In this document: in pieces, positions 16,911-25,421 of the stretch
How the letters are laid out: the number at the start of each line of letters is the position of its first letter
How positions within the stretch are numbered: position 1 is the stretch's first letter
Source: Sphaerochaetaceae bacterium
GTDB lineage: Bacteria; Spirochaetota; Spirochaetia; Sphaerochaetales; Sphaerochaetaceae
NCBI GenBank assembly: GCA_028702575.1
Contig: JAQVOO010000002.1
Coordinates: 1-43,051, forward strand
Reading direction: 5' to 3'
Length of the DNA stretch: 43,051 nt
Made by a program: the position numbers and the translations under genes
The notes under the pieces: model-generated
What the model saw: only the letters and a program-made list of their open reading frames with translations
Databases searched by the model: none
What the model was told of the DNA's origin: nothing

Positions 16911-16932
16911 TCCAGAGTGGGCATGCTAAGTT
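16904..16932 (+). promoter_or_regulatory. Candidate promoter of the M16C peptidase gene
   Basis: TTGTCA (16904-16909) shares its bases with the -35 of the opposing nfo promoter; after 17 bp comes TAAGTT (16927-16932), a weak -10. Confidence 0.3.
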
Positions 16933-16960
16933 CTTTGAGTGCTACTGTTAGGAGGCGTTT

Positions 16961-19900
16961 GTGCTTGAAGAAATAGAACTATCATTGGTACCAGGCGATG
17001 AGCTACATGGATTTATCCTTGAAGCAGTCGATGTACTCGACGATTATCATGGGTATGGTTATTTTTTCCGCCATCGAATTACAGGGATGGAAGTATACCA
17101 TGTTGCCAATAATGATATTGAAAATTTCTTTAGCTTTATATTCAAAACACCACCTAATAATGACTGTGGAACACCTCACATTATTGAACATTGTGTTCTA
17201 GCGGGTTCGAAACGATACCCTATCCGAGACCCTTTTATGTCCCTATTGAAGGGGAGCGCCAATACATTCATGAATGCGATGACCTATCCCGATTACACAG
17301 TCTATCCGGCAGCATCACCTTTACCTAAAGACTTTAATCATCTTTTTGCTGTGTACGCCGATGCTGTCTTTAACCCGCTGTTACGCGAAGAGACTTTCTG
17401 GCAAGAAGGGGTGCGCTTAACAGCCGATAGCACAGGTAAATTGAAATTTGATGGAGTTGTCTATAATGAAATGTTAGGAGCTTTATCGGATCATGATGCA
17501 ATAGTAGGTAGAAATAGCATTCGTAGCCTCTATCCTGACACCCCTTATTTCTATGAATCAGGAGGCGATCCCAACCATATTATTACGTTAGATTACCGCC
17601 AATTTGCTGGTTATTATGCTTCTCACTACCATCCATCCAACTGTCGCCTTTTTGTCTACGGGAATCAGGGTATTGCAGAACGGCTAGCCTTACTTGATGA
17701 TTTATATTTAGCAGACCATTCAGCTATCACTCGTATTGGTAGTACCCCTTTGGCAAAAACATGGACCAAAGCAAAAACTGTTTCGGTCACCAGTCCAAGT
17801 GAAGATGCTGCTACCGATGCGCATGATGCTTCAGTAGCTATCAGCTGGGCTACTACTTTGGCCGAAGACCCCCTTGAAGTCCTAACCCTCTCGATTCTCA
17901 CTGACATCTTGCTTGGCAATCCAGGAGCCCCTTTATATAAAGCAATTATAGATTCGAGACTAGCCAAGGATATTTCACAGGTAAGTGGTATGGACACCAG
18001 TTTCCGCCAAATGCCGTTTACCGTCGGGTTCAAAGGAATAGATCCACAACAGGCCGAAGTAGCGCAACAATTGATCTTAGATACTTTAACAAACATTGTT
18101 GAAGAGGGTATTCCTAATCAATTAGTCTTGAATGCAGTTAAACGTCAGGAATTTCTTTTACAGGAACTCACCGGTGATGTTCCCATGGGACTACGAGCTA
18201 TGAGTCGAGCTGTTCGTGGCTGGTTGCAGGGGCTGAAGCCACATGTCACTATCGGTATTTCAAAACCGCTGGAAACATTAAAACAGTTAATTGAAGAATC
18301 TACTTTACAAACTGGGGACCTCTTTGCCAAACGCGAAACAAAGACTGGTTCCTACGGCTATTTTGAACATTGGATTACCGAGAATTTGTTAGAGAACCCA
18401 CATCGCTGTCTTTTAATCGTTAAACCAGATCTGGCCTTCAATACTCAATTAGAGGCTTCCATTAATCAAAGACTCACTGATATTCAAGAACGGTTAGGCA
18501 AAGATGGTCTCGCTAAATTGCAAGCTGATACTGAACGATTTCATCAGTTCGAACTACAGCGAGATACTCCTGAGGCACTAAGAACAATCCCCCGTCTCAC
18601 AAAAAGCGACTTGCCTGAAACAATTCGGACTTTACCGCAAACATTAAAAAATGCGAGTGGAGTGCCCCTCTATCTCCAACCTATGGAGGCCAATGGTATT
18701 ATCTATACTGATGGCCTTTTTACAGTGGGAGATCTTACTGAAGAGGAACAGTTTCTACTCCCCTTATTGACCCGTTTACTGCACATGACAGGAGTAGGGT
18801 CCTACTCTTATGCTGAAATGGCAGTGCGTATTCGTGAAAAGACTGGAGGCCTCTTTTTCTTCATAGAAAGTTCTTCTTTTTTACAAACGTCCAGCTCTTC
18901 TCTTTCTGCACTTGCTTTCCGTTTAAAGAGTTTAGAGCGCGACCATAATCAGGCGCTCGAATTGCTCTCCTCTATTTTGCGTCAAGCGAATGTTGATGAT
19001 CCTGAACGTATCTATGCTGTATTAAACGATTTGATAAGTGATTATGAATCGAATGTGACAAGTGCAGGACAAATGTATGCTGCACAGCGTGCAGCCGCTC
19101 AATTTTCACCAGTATTACAGCAGAGTGAAATATGGAACGGGATTACTCAATGGTTCTTCTTAGTGGGGCATGATCCTACTAAATCAGAGACTATTGAGAA
19201 GTTAGGCACTGCCCTTCGGACGCTCCGTGATAAGATTATTGACCGCTCCCGTTTGACACTGCACGTGTGTACATCAGAATCTTTGCTACCTATGGCCGAA
19301 AGGCAGCTGTGGGATTTTGCCGCCACTTTTAAGAGTGCAGGAGATATAATCCTCACCACTCAAACCAATTATACTAGTTTTGATCCAACTTCTAAAGAAT
19401 CTTTGGAACTTTTTCGGATCCCTTCTTCGGTTAGTTTCAGTGCTTTAGTGTGTAAAGCCGCTGAACCAATTGATCCTCGGCAAGCCCATCAAGCAATATT
19501 AGGTCATATTCTTACTACAAACCATCTGTGGGAACAAGTACGTGGAGTTGGTGGTGCGTATGGAGTCAGTGCTCATATCGACATGCTAGAACGGCTTTGT
19601 ATTTTTTCTAGTTATCGCGACCCCCGTGTTGAGGGGACCCTCAATGATTTTAAAGATGTGCTTAAACGGGTTGCCAAAGAGGGGCTCGATGAAGAGCTCG
19701 TCGATTTAGCTATCATCTCAATTATCAGTCGAGAATTACGCCCGCTATACCCTAAAAATGCTGCGATGACTGCATTCCGGCGTGCCCTTTATGGTATCAG
19801 CGATACATTTCGCATAGAACGCCGTTCTTGGATACTGGAAACGACGGTAGAAGATGTACAACAGGCGGCCCAAGATCTCTTATTGTCGATGGAAACCTAT

Positions 19901-19996
19901 ACTAGTGCTGTGGTGATTGCGGGTCAAGAAATATTGGAGAGAGAAGCTTTACAAAGTGAGCGCTTACGCCAAGAGACGATTAAACTTCCGGTGTAG
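16961..19996 (+). CDS. M16C-family zinc metallopeptidase (PreP-like)
   Basis: A 1011-residue pitrilysin-clan peptidase related to mitochondrial presequence protease PreP. The inverted zinc motif HIIEH is at His73-Glu76-His77, early in the first of four domains, followed by PDYTVYPA and a downstream NEML segment holding the third ligand region. GVGGAYGVSA in the C-terminal half is the typical M16C late motif (R/Y substrate-binding region). The length matches PreP (about 1000). GTG start with GGAGG 5 nt upstream. No signal peptide: cytosolic degradation of peptides is expected. Its 3' end overlaps the convergent hydrogenase-like gene by 17 bp. Confidence 0.92.
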   Translation: MLEEIELSLVPGDELHGFILEAVDVLDDYHGYGYFFRHRITGMEVYHVANNDIENFFSFIFKTPPNNDCGTPHIIEHCVLAGSKRYPIRDPFMSLLKGSANTFMNAMTYPDYTVYPAASPLPKDFNHLFAVYADAVFNPLLREETFWQEGVRLTADSTGKLKFDGVVYNEMLGALSDHDAIVGRNSIRSLYPDTPYFYESGGDPNHIITLDYRQFAGYYASHYHPSNCRLFVYGNQGIAERLALLDDLYLADHSAITRIGSTPLAKTWTKAKTVSVTSPSEDAATDAHDASVAISWATTLAEDPLEVLTLSILTDILLGNPGAPLYKAIIDSRLAKDISQVSGMDTSFRQMPFTVGFKGIDPQQAEVAQQLILDTLTNIVEEGIPNQLVLNAVKRQEFLLQELTGDVPMGLRAMSRAVRGWLQGLKPHVTIGISKPLETLKQLIEESTLQTGDLFAKRETKTGSYGYFEHWITENLLENPHRCLLIVKPDLAFNTQLEASINQRLTDIQERLGKDGLAKLQADTERFHQFELQRDTPEALRTIPRLTKSDLPETIRTLPQTLKNASGVPLYLQPMEANGIIYTDGLFTVGDLTEEEQFLLPLLTRLLHMTGVGSYSYAEMAVRIREKTGGLFFFIESSSFLQTSSSSLSALAFRLKSLERDHNQALELLSSILRQANVDDPERIYAVLNDLISDYESNVTSAGQMYAAQRAAAQFSPVLQQSEIWNGITQWFFLVGHDPTKSETIEKLGTALRTLRDKIIDRSRLTLHVCTSESLLPMAERQLWDFAATFKSAGDIILTTQTNYTSFDPTSKESLELFRIPSSVSFSALVCKAAEPIDPRQAHQAILGHILTTNHLWEQVRGVGGAYGVSAHIDMLERLCIFSSYRDPRVEGTLNDFKDVLKRVAKEGLDEELVDLAIISIISRELRPLYPKNAAMTAFRRALYGISDTFRIERRSWILETTVEDVQQAAQDLLLSMETYTSAVVIAGQEILEREALQSERLRQETIKLPV

Positions 19997-21350
19997 GTTG
20001 TTGCTCAATAGGTATTCTCGCCTCTTTTTGTACCGCTTCACCCCAAATCTTAGCTAGGTGATTCAGTCCTTTAGGATCGGTGACCTTTAGTACTACACAA
20101 CGCCTTATACTCGCATTTCCTCTCGCAATGTCCTCCGCCAAGGCGCGGCAGGTGGGACTGCCACAGAGTCCGCAATCGATTCCTGGTAGAGCGGCGGTAA
20201 TCCTTTTAACCTGTTCTAACTTTTTTATGGCCACAGTTACGTCCTGATCTAGTTGTAAAGAATGTTTTGCTACAATTCGATCAATTTTTAAGTTATGGAT
20301 AAGTTTATCGGAAAGGGCTAAAATCTGGGCACGATGAGTTTCGTCGAGGATTTTCGGAAGTGTCGCAGCGTGATGTTTTATTCGCTCTGTAGCTAAAAAT
20401 CGGTTACGAGGAGTTAACACACCGCCAGTACAGCCAGTATCACACGCCCTGAGCTCAAGGAAGTCTAGATTCTCATGCCTTTCATCTTCCACTAATTCTA
20501 AAAATTCAATGACATTATGGACTTCATCAATAGATAAGGTCCGTCCTTGCATCATGGCACTTTCCCCTTTGGTTAGACTCCATAAGAAAGCGGGTCCAGT
20601 AATAATCGGAATTTCCCATTTTGTCGGAGATACTTTATAATGCCGAGGCCGCTGGGCAAAATAACTTTGCATAAGATTGAAGACAGAATCGAGATTTAAA
20701 CCACCTTGAATAAGCCCACTTGTCGCTGATCCTGGGGTCATAATTTGGGCATATTTAGCAGCACACGGTGTTACATAAAAAACGCCAATCTCTTGGGATG
20801 GTATACCTTGATCAATAAGTTTTACGCGAGCATAGAGTGCCGCAATTTGTGCTGGAGTACGCATCAGGTTCACATTTGGCAGTAACGAGGGGTAGCGTAG
20901 TTGAATGAGCCGCACTACAGCCGGACAATATGAGGAGACCACTGGATGAGCATCGGCGTACACACTAATTTTATTCCCTAATGTTTTTAATATATCGACT
21001 CCAAACTCGGCATAATGAATATGGGTAAACCCAATGGCATGGAGAGCATCGATCATCTCTAATTCAGTAATAGAATCTTCAAATTGACCGATAAGTAGTG
21101 TTGGAATGATGGCTATACGATACTGAAATTGAAATATTTGTTGAAAGTCACTCTGTTCAATGACAATAGCGTTGTGGGGGCAAACTCCCATACACTGACC
21201 ACAATCAATACACCGTTCAGGATCAACATGCGCTTTTCCTCCGATAATACGAATGGCTTCAGTGGGACAGCGCTTCATGCAATGGGTACAGCCCTGACAG
21301 AGATCTTTGCGGATGGTTAGGGTATGGTGGAATGGTTCATCATGGCTCAT
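19980..21350 (-). CDS. [FeFe]-hydrogenase-like iron-sulphur protein (probable sensory type)
   Basis: A 456-residue protein. Residues 10-60 hold two [4Fe-4S] ferredoxin motifs (Cys18/21/24/28 and Cys47/50/53/57). Residues about 75-320 match the [FeFe]-hydrogenase large-subunit fold, with counterparts of the H-cluster motifs: SSYCPA (Cys142; canonical TSCCP), TPCAAK (Cys196; canonical MPC) and ACDTGCTGG (Cys303, Cys307). The Cys used for proton transfer in catalytic enzymes is Tyr141. Residues 388-420 form a further Fe-S motif (Cys393/396/401/418). Encoded after a DRTGG protein and an anti-sigma-type ATPase, overlapping the latter by 11 bp. Redox or H2 sensing is inferred. Confidence 0.85.
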   Translation of the reverse strand: MSHDEPFHHTLTIRKDLCQGCTHCMKRCPTEAIRIIGGKAHVDPERCIDCGQCMGVCPHNAIVIEQSDFQQIFQFQYRIAIIPTLLIGQFEDSITELEMIDALHAIGFTHIHYAEFGVDILKTLGNKISVYADAHPVVSSYCPAVVRLIQLRYPSLLPNVNLMRTPAQIAALYARVKLIDQGIPSQEIGVFYVTPCAAKYAQIMTPGSATSGLIQGGLNLDSVFNLMQSYFAQRPRHYKVSPTKWEIPIITGPAFLWSLTKGESAMMQGRTLSIDEVHNVIEFLELVEDERHENLDFLELRACDTGCTGGVLTPRNRFLATERIKHHAATLPKILDETHRAQILALSDKLIHNLKIDRIVAKHSLQLDQDVTVAIKKLEQVKRITAALPGIDCGLCGSPTCRALAEDIARGNASIRRCVVLKVTDPKGLNHLAKIWGEAVQKEARIPIEQQPTPEV

Positions 21351-21774
21351 TTTTTACCTCGGTTGACACAGAGAAATGCATGGTAATACTCGTTGGTTGA
21401 TTTGCTCCCGTATCGATAGTTAATTCATCAGCATTTTTGCGGATGTTAGCCAAACCCATACCGGCACCAAAGCCCATTTCTCGAACTTCGGCAGTTGCAG
21501 TAGACCAACCTTCGGTCATGGCAAGTGACAAGTCTGGAATGCCAGGACCGGTATCGGTAACAACTATGATGACTGTATCTGGAGCAATATTACAGACAAC
21601 CTCGCCTCCATAAGAATGGGCTACAACATTAACTTCGGCCTCATACAAAGCTATAATAATGCGCTTAATGAGGCTTGGATGAAAGTTTAATTGTTTTAAA
21701 ATTTTTTTTATATTACTCGAGACGTTTCCAGCATTAGAAAAGTCTCCAGCTTGAACTTGATAGGAGATATGCAT
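21340..21774 (-). CDS. Anti-sigma-factor-type serine kinase/ATPase (HATPase_c, RsbW-like)
   Basis: A 144-residue GHKL ATPase of the RsbW/SpoIIAB class. The N box is EAEVNVVAHSYGG (Glu, Asn and His in the usual spacing), the G1 box is VTDTGPGIPD, and the G2 box is GFGAGMGLANI. There is no HisKA dimerisation domain, so it is not a two-component kinase. In this class the protein binds or phosphorylates a partner. The start has AGGAA 6 nt upstream, 8 bp after the DRTGG stop; its 3' end overlaps the hydrogenase-like gene. It probably links the Fe-S sensor to a regulatory output. Confidence 0.85.
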   Translation of the reverse strand: MHISYQVQAGDFSNAGNVSSNIKKILKQLNFHPSLIKRIIIALYEAEVNVVAHSYGGEVVCNIAPDTVIIVVTDTGPGIPDLSLAMTEGWSTATAEVREMGFGAGMGLANIRKNADELTIDTGANQPTSITMHFSVSTEVKNEP

Positions 21775-21782
21775 AGCAATTC

Positions 21783-22127
21783 CTAATACACAGGTTTCAA
21801 GCCGTGATTAAAGAGTAATCCACTGGCTCTGAACATAGAATAGGGGGTCGTGATAATCGTGATCTCATGTTCTATTGCCAGATCAATCATGGTTTTAGTG
21901 GGTTGTTTATTGCGCACAAAAAGAATTTGGAGGATATCGGACATTTCAGCAGTCCTAATAGCCTGGTTATTCGAAAGACCAGTTATTAATAGAATGTCGT
22001 CCGCAAGGAGCGTTAAAACATCACTCATTAAATCTGAGGCAAAACCGAGATGGATTTCTCTACTAAGGTTCTCCCTTCCACAAATTACAGTTCCCTGTAC
22101 AACTTCTACTACTTCATGTAATGTCAT
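21783..22127 (-). CDS. DRTGG-domain protein
   Basis: A 114-residue protein matching the DRTGG domain (PF07085) as a stand-alone unit. The visible pattern is LHEVVEVVQGTVICG at the N-terminus, then ASDLMSDVLTLLADDILLITGLSNNQAIRTAEM and a C-terminal TTPYSMFRASGLL. These domains occur with CBS domains and in phosphotransacetylase proteins and are thought to bind ligands. It is the first gene of the three-gene minus operon with the RsbW-like ATPase and the hydrogenase-like protein. A GAGGGAG ribosome site lies about 9 nt before the ATG. A ligand-binding role is inferred. Confidence 0.8.
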   Translation of the reverse strand: MTLHEVVEVVQGTVICGRENLSREIHLGFASDLMSDVLTLLADDILLITGLSNNQAIRTAEMSDILQILFVRNKQPTKTMIDLAIEHEITIITTPYSMFRASGLLFNHGLKPVY

Positions 22128-22147
22128 CTATGTGCTCCCTCAAGGGC

Positions 22148-22178
22148 AGTATACCATGGACAGGTCAATGTGTGTCAA
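22148..22178 (-). promoter_or_regulatory. Promoter of the DRTGG-ATPase-hydrogenase operon
   Basis: Minus strand: perfect TTGACA (22178-22173) and near-perfect TATACT (22153-22148) separated by 19 bp, a little long. The ATG lies 20 nt beyond the -10, with a ribosome site in the short leader. Confidence 0.55.
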
Positions 22179-22222
22179 ACCTCTATTGAGTAAATTAGCT
22201 GTGGCGACTTTTGTCGTTTCTC

Positions 22223-22235
22223 GGTATACTATACC
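22223..22235 (+). promoter_or_regulatory. GGTATA-c-TATACC palindrome with -10-like TATACT before glpK
   Basis: A perfect 6-bp-arm inverted repeat 27 bp upstream of the glpK GTG. It contains TATACT (22225-22230), a good -10, but the -35 at 17 bp (TGGCGA) is poor, so the promoter may need an activator or the palindrome may be an operator. TATACCAT also occurs at the opposing promoter (22150-22157). Confidence 0.4.
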
Positions 22236-22262
22236 ATAACAGGAAAGCATGAGGAGGGTTCT

Positions 22263-23780
22263 GTGAAATATGTTGGCGCATTAGACCAGGGGACTACCAG
22301 TACTCGTTTTATTTTGTTTGACCAAACCGGTTCACCCAAAGCATCACACCAAATAGAACATCAACAAATATTCCCCCAACCAGGTTGGGTCGAACATAAT
22401 CCGACTGAAATCTGGAAAAATAGTGTTGAGGTGATTTCACAGACATTGAATAAAGTGCGCGCAACTGCCAAAGAGGTGGTTGGCATTGGTATAACAAACC
22501 AGAGGGAAACCATAGTTGCTTGGGAGCCTGCCACCGGTAAAATCCGTTATAATGCAATTGTGTGGCAGGATTTGCGGGGAGCTGAATTAATTGAAGAACT
22601 TAAAAAAACGATTGATGTTACCAAATTACAATCGCACTCAGGTCTGATTTTAAGCCCCTATTTCTCAGCCTCTAAAATTGCTTGGCTCCTCGATCACGTC
22701 GACGGTTTGCGCAGTGATGCAGAAGCAGGTCGCGTAGTGTTTGGAACTATCGACTCCTTTTTGGTCTGGAATCTGACCGGAGGAGCAAACAAAGGTGTGG
22801 TAGTGACCGATGTGACCAATGCTAGTCGCTATATGTTGATGAATATTACGACACTGGAATGGGACGATTGGTTATTAGAAACTTTTAAGATTCCTCGTCA
22901 AAGTTTACCTAAAATAGTCAACTCTTTTGGAGAGGTGTATGGAGAGACAACCGGTATAGAAGCTTTACAGGGAACAGTTCCAGTGTGTGGAATCCTAGGT
23001 GACCAACAAGCAGCCTTATTTGGACAGGCTTGTTTTACCCCAGGCCAAGGTAAAAGTACCTATGGAACAGGCTGTTTCATCTTGATAAACACCGGAGATA
23101 AACCGAGCCTCTCTTCTCGTGGTTTGCTCACGACAGTGGCTTTTAAAGAGGCTGGGAAAGATGCTCGCTATGCCTTAGAAGGGTCAATAGCAGTAGCAGG
23201 TTCTTTAGTGCAATGGCTACGGGACAATCTCAAGATTGTTAAAAGTGCCCCCGAAGTTGATACGTTAGCCGAGTCAGTGCCCGATTGTGGAGGAGTCTAT
23301 ATCGTCCCCGCTTTTACGGGATTGTTTGCTCCTTATTGGCGCAGCGATGCTCGTGGTGTAATTGCAGGATTAACAGGATTTGCAACTTCAGCACATATTT
23401 GCCGGGCAGCCTTAGAGGCTACTGCATTCCAAGCAAAGGATATTTTCGCAGCAATGGAAGCAGACTCGGGAATTACGATGGAAGTATTGAAAGTCGATGG
23501 AGGGTTGACCAATAGTCGACCTCTGATGGAATTTCAAGCTGATTTGTTAGGAATTCCTGTTATTCGTCCTCAGGTAGTTGAAACTACAGCATTAGGTGCA
23601 GCCTATGCAGCTGGTCTCTCCTGTGGATTTTGGAAATCTTTTGAAGAATTAGGTGCTCATTGGCGTGAAAAATCACGCTGGGAACCAGCGATGGGTGAAG
23701 CAGATCGTAAGCAGAAAATTCAATTTTGGAATAAAGCGGTCCAACGGACCCTTGGTTGGGTTACTGCAGATGATCAATAG
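22263..23780 (+). CDS. glpK: Glycerol kinase
   Basis: A 505-residue FGGY-family kinase that phosphorylates glycerol to glycerol-3-phosphate with ATP in the cytosol. Motifs are ALDQGTTSTR (phosphate-binding loop), GITNQRETIVAW, WQDLRG, the central YGTGCFILINTG, and the C-terminal FGGY-type signature with GGLTNSRPLMEFQADLLGI and ETTALGAAYAAG. Length is standard (about 500). GTG start with GAGGAGGG immediately upstream. No glpF or glpD adjoins; instead cdaA follows after 12 bp, so the kinase appears to head a housekeeping gene train. Confidence 0.95.
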   Translation: MKYVGALDQGTTSTRFILFDQTGSPKASHQIEHQQIFPQPGWVEHNPTEIWKNSVEVISQTLNKVRATAKEVVGIGITNQRETIVAWEPATGKIRYNAIVWQDLRGAELIEELKKTIDVTKLQSHSGLILSPYFSASKIAWLLDHVDGLRSDAEAGRVVFGTIDSFLVWNLTGGANKGVVVTDVTNASRYMLMNITTLEWDDWLLETFKIPRQSLPKIVNSFGEVYGETTGIEALQGTVPVCGILGDQQAALFGQACFTPGQGKSTYGTGCFILINTGDKPSLSSRGLLTTVAFKEAGKDARYALEGSIAVAGSLVQWLRDNLKIVKSAPEVDTLAESVPDCGGVYIVPAFTGLFAPYWRSDARGVIAGLTGFATSAHICRAALEATAFQAKDIFAAMEADSGITMEVLKVDGGLTNSRPLMEFQADLLGIPVIRPQVVETTALGAAYAAGLSCGFWKSFEELGAHWREKSRWEPAMGEADRKQKIQFWNKAVQRTLGWVTADDQ

Positions 23781-23792
23781 GCAGAGGTAGGA

Positions 23793-24608
23793 ATGATCGC
23801 AAACGTATTCACCACTGTATGGAAAATTTTAGCCCCTGTAATAGAAATAGGGGTGATGTCCTTTCTTTTCTATCGCTTTTATGTGGCTGTAGCCCAAACG
23901 AAAGCGCAACAGATTGCTAAGATTGTTTTTGTCTTAGTGGCTAGTTATAGTGTTGCGCGTTTACTGAGACTGGAGACTTTTCTTTGGTTATATCGCTATC
24001 TAACGATTCCTATCGTTCTTTTCTTATGTGTTGTTTACCAACCAGAACTCCGGCGAGCATTCACCCAATTATTAAGTGGACGCAATAGGTTATTCCGAAT
24101 GGGAGCTCAAACTACTGCTGAACAAATTGATATTATTCTTAACGCTTGTACCGTCTTAGTGTCGAAAAACCGCGGTGCCCTAATTGTTTTCACCCGCCAT
24201 CTTGGCATCAAGGGGATCTCTGATTCAGGGACGCGCTTAAATGCCGATCTTTCATCGGCTTTAATCTTAACCGTGTTTGATCATGACACTCCCTTACACG
24301 ATGGAGCCATGGTGATTCAGGGGGGTAAAATCATTTCAGCTGGTTGTTATTTACCATTGAGTGAACAGACCGATATTAAGAAAAGTTTCGGAACTCGCCA
24401 CCGAGCTGCTTTGGGTTTGGCTGAAGAAAGTGATGCTATTGTGTTGATTGTATCGGAAGAGACTGGAGCCATAAGCTTAACGTACAATGCTAACCTCTAC
24501 TACGATTTGGATATACCAACGGTAAAAAGGATGTTATTGGCCTTATTCAGTTATCATGATATTACACCACTAGATATTACGGAGGCCACAGCAGATGAAG
24601 CCGAATAA
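23793..24608 (+). CDS. cdaA: Diadenylate cyclase (c-di-AMP synthase)
   Basis: A 271-residue membrane enzyme that makes cyclic di-AMP from two ATP. Three N-terminal hydrophobic segments (about residues 12-82) precede the DAC/DisA_N domain. The catalytic motifs are D170-G171-A172 in PLHDGAMVI and R202-H203-R204 in GTRHRAALGLAEESDA. The length and layout match CdaA (YbbP). A GAGGTAGGA ribosome site precedes the ATG. It overlaps the YbbR-domain gene by 14 bp, the usual cdaA-cdaR pairing. c-di-AMP typically governs potassium and osmotic balance, which is of note with the antiporter at 4969. Confidence 0.95.
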   Translation: MIANVFTTVWKILAPVIEIGVMSFLFYRFYVAVAQTKAQQIAKIVFVLVASYSVARLLRLETFLWLYRYLTIPIVLFLCVVYQPELRRAFTQLLSGRNRLFRMGAQTTAEQIDIILNACTVLVSKNRGALIVFTRHLGIKGISDSGTRLNADLSSALILTVFDHDTPLHDGAMVIQGGKIISAGCYLPLSEQTDIKKSFGTRHRAALGLAEESDAIVLIVSEETGAISLTYNANLYYDLDIPTVKRMLLALFSYHDITPLDITEATADEAE

Positions 24609-25029
24609 AATTATGCGCACGCTGTTATTTAACTGGCCTATAAAAGTATTTTCTCTACTATTAGCAATTGGTATATATATTGTGATCAATTATGCCCTAT
24701 TAGATACCCGTGTTGTTGAAATACCTTTGCAGGTTGTGATGCCGGTTGCCTATGAAGCTTCCAGTAACGTACCTACTTCAGTCTCCCTCTCGATGCGTGC
24801 CGATGAGCGTTATATTACCATGATTGATGCAGCCGCTGTTCGTGCTGTTGCCGATTTTTCCCATGTTCGAGCGGAAGGGGCCTTTAGTGCTCCGATTGTG
24901 TTACACGCTCAAAAATCTTTTGTCGATATGGAAGTTGCTTTTTCTACTGATCCCGAAACCATCCGCATCTATTTTGTTAAATCAGATGTAGTCCCTGAAG
25001 CCAAAGATTTGGGTGGGATAGAGTTGTGA
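24595..25029 (+). CDS. YbbR-domain membrane protein (CdaR-like)
   Basis: A 144-residue protein with one N-terminal membrane helix (about residues 12-35) and a single extracytoplasmic YbbR domain (RVVEIPLQVVMP through ETIRIYFV). CdaR of Bacillus, which regulates CdaA, carries several YbbR repeats; this one is a minimal version. ATG 24595 has GGAGG 9 nt upstream and lies inside the end of cdaA (14-bp overlap), so translation is coupled. The next gene starts in a GTGA overlap. A regulator of the cyclase is inferred from the pairing. Confidence 0.88.
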   Translation: MKPNKIMRTLLFNWPIKVFSLLLAIGIYIVINYALLDTRVVEIPLQVVMPVAYEASSNVPTSVSLSMRADERYITMIDAAAVRAVADFSHVRAEGAFSAPIVLHAQKSFVDMEVAFSTDPETIRIYFVKSDVVPEAKDLGGIEL

Positions 25030-25421
25030 GTAGAGCACGACTACGTGGAATAGGTGTTGATGCAGTAAAAATCAGTCGTATGGATGTTACACGAATGGGG
25101 ATGCATGTCATCAAGCGGATGTTCCATAATCAGGAAGTAGCTCAACTGCAGACTATGGAGCAAGGCCAATCAGAATTTTTAGCATCCCGCTTTGCGGCTA
25201 AAGAAGCTTTAGTAAAAGCTCTGGGAACCGGGTTCAAAGGTATCTCACCATCTGAGATTGCGGTAGTAGTTGACGACTTAGGAAAGCCTGAATTTTTGTT
25301 GACCAGCGAGTTCAGACATAGATTTAATGTAGAAAAAGCGACCTTTCATCTCTCATTAACCCACGATGGAGATCTGGCAATTGCTTTTGTAGTAGTGGAG
25401 GATATTGATGGCTCGTGCTGA
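25026..25421 (+). CDS. acpS: Holo-[acyl-carrier-protein] synthase
   Basis: A 131-residue phosphopantetheinyl transferase that converts apo-ACP to holo-ACP with CoA. The magnesium-binding Asp12 is in GIGVDAVKI and Glu60 in SRFAAKEALVKALGTG, both characteristic of AcpS; the length is right. The GTG start overlaps the upstream stop (GTGA) and has no strong ribosome site, so it depends on coupling. It overlaps truA by 14 bp. Confidence 0.93.
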   Translation: MSRARLRGIGVDAVKISRMDVTRMGMHVIKRMFHNQEVAQLQTMEQGQSEFLASRFAAKEALVKALGTGFKGISPSEIAVVVDDLGKPEFLLTSEFRHRFNVEKATFHLSLTHDGDLAIAFVVVEDIDGSC

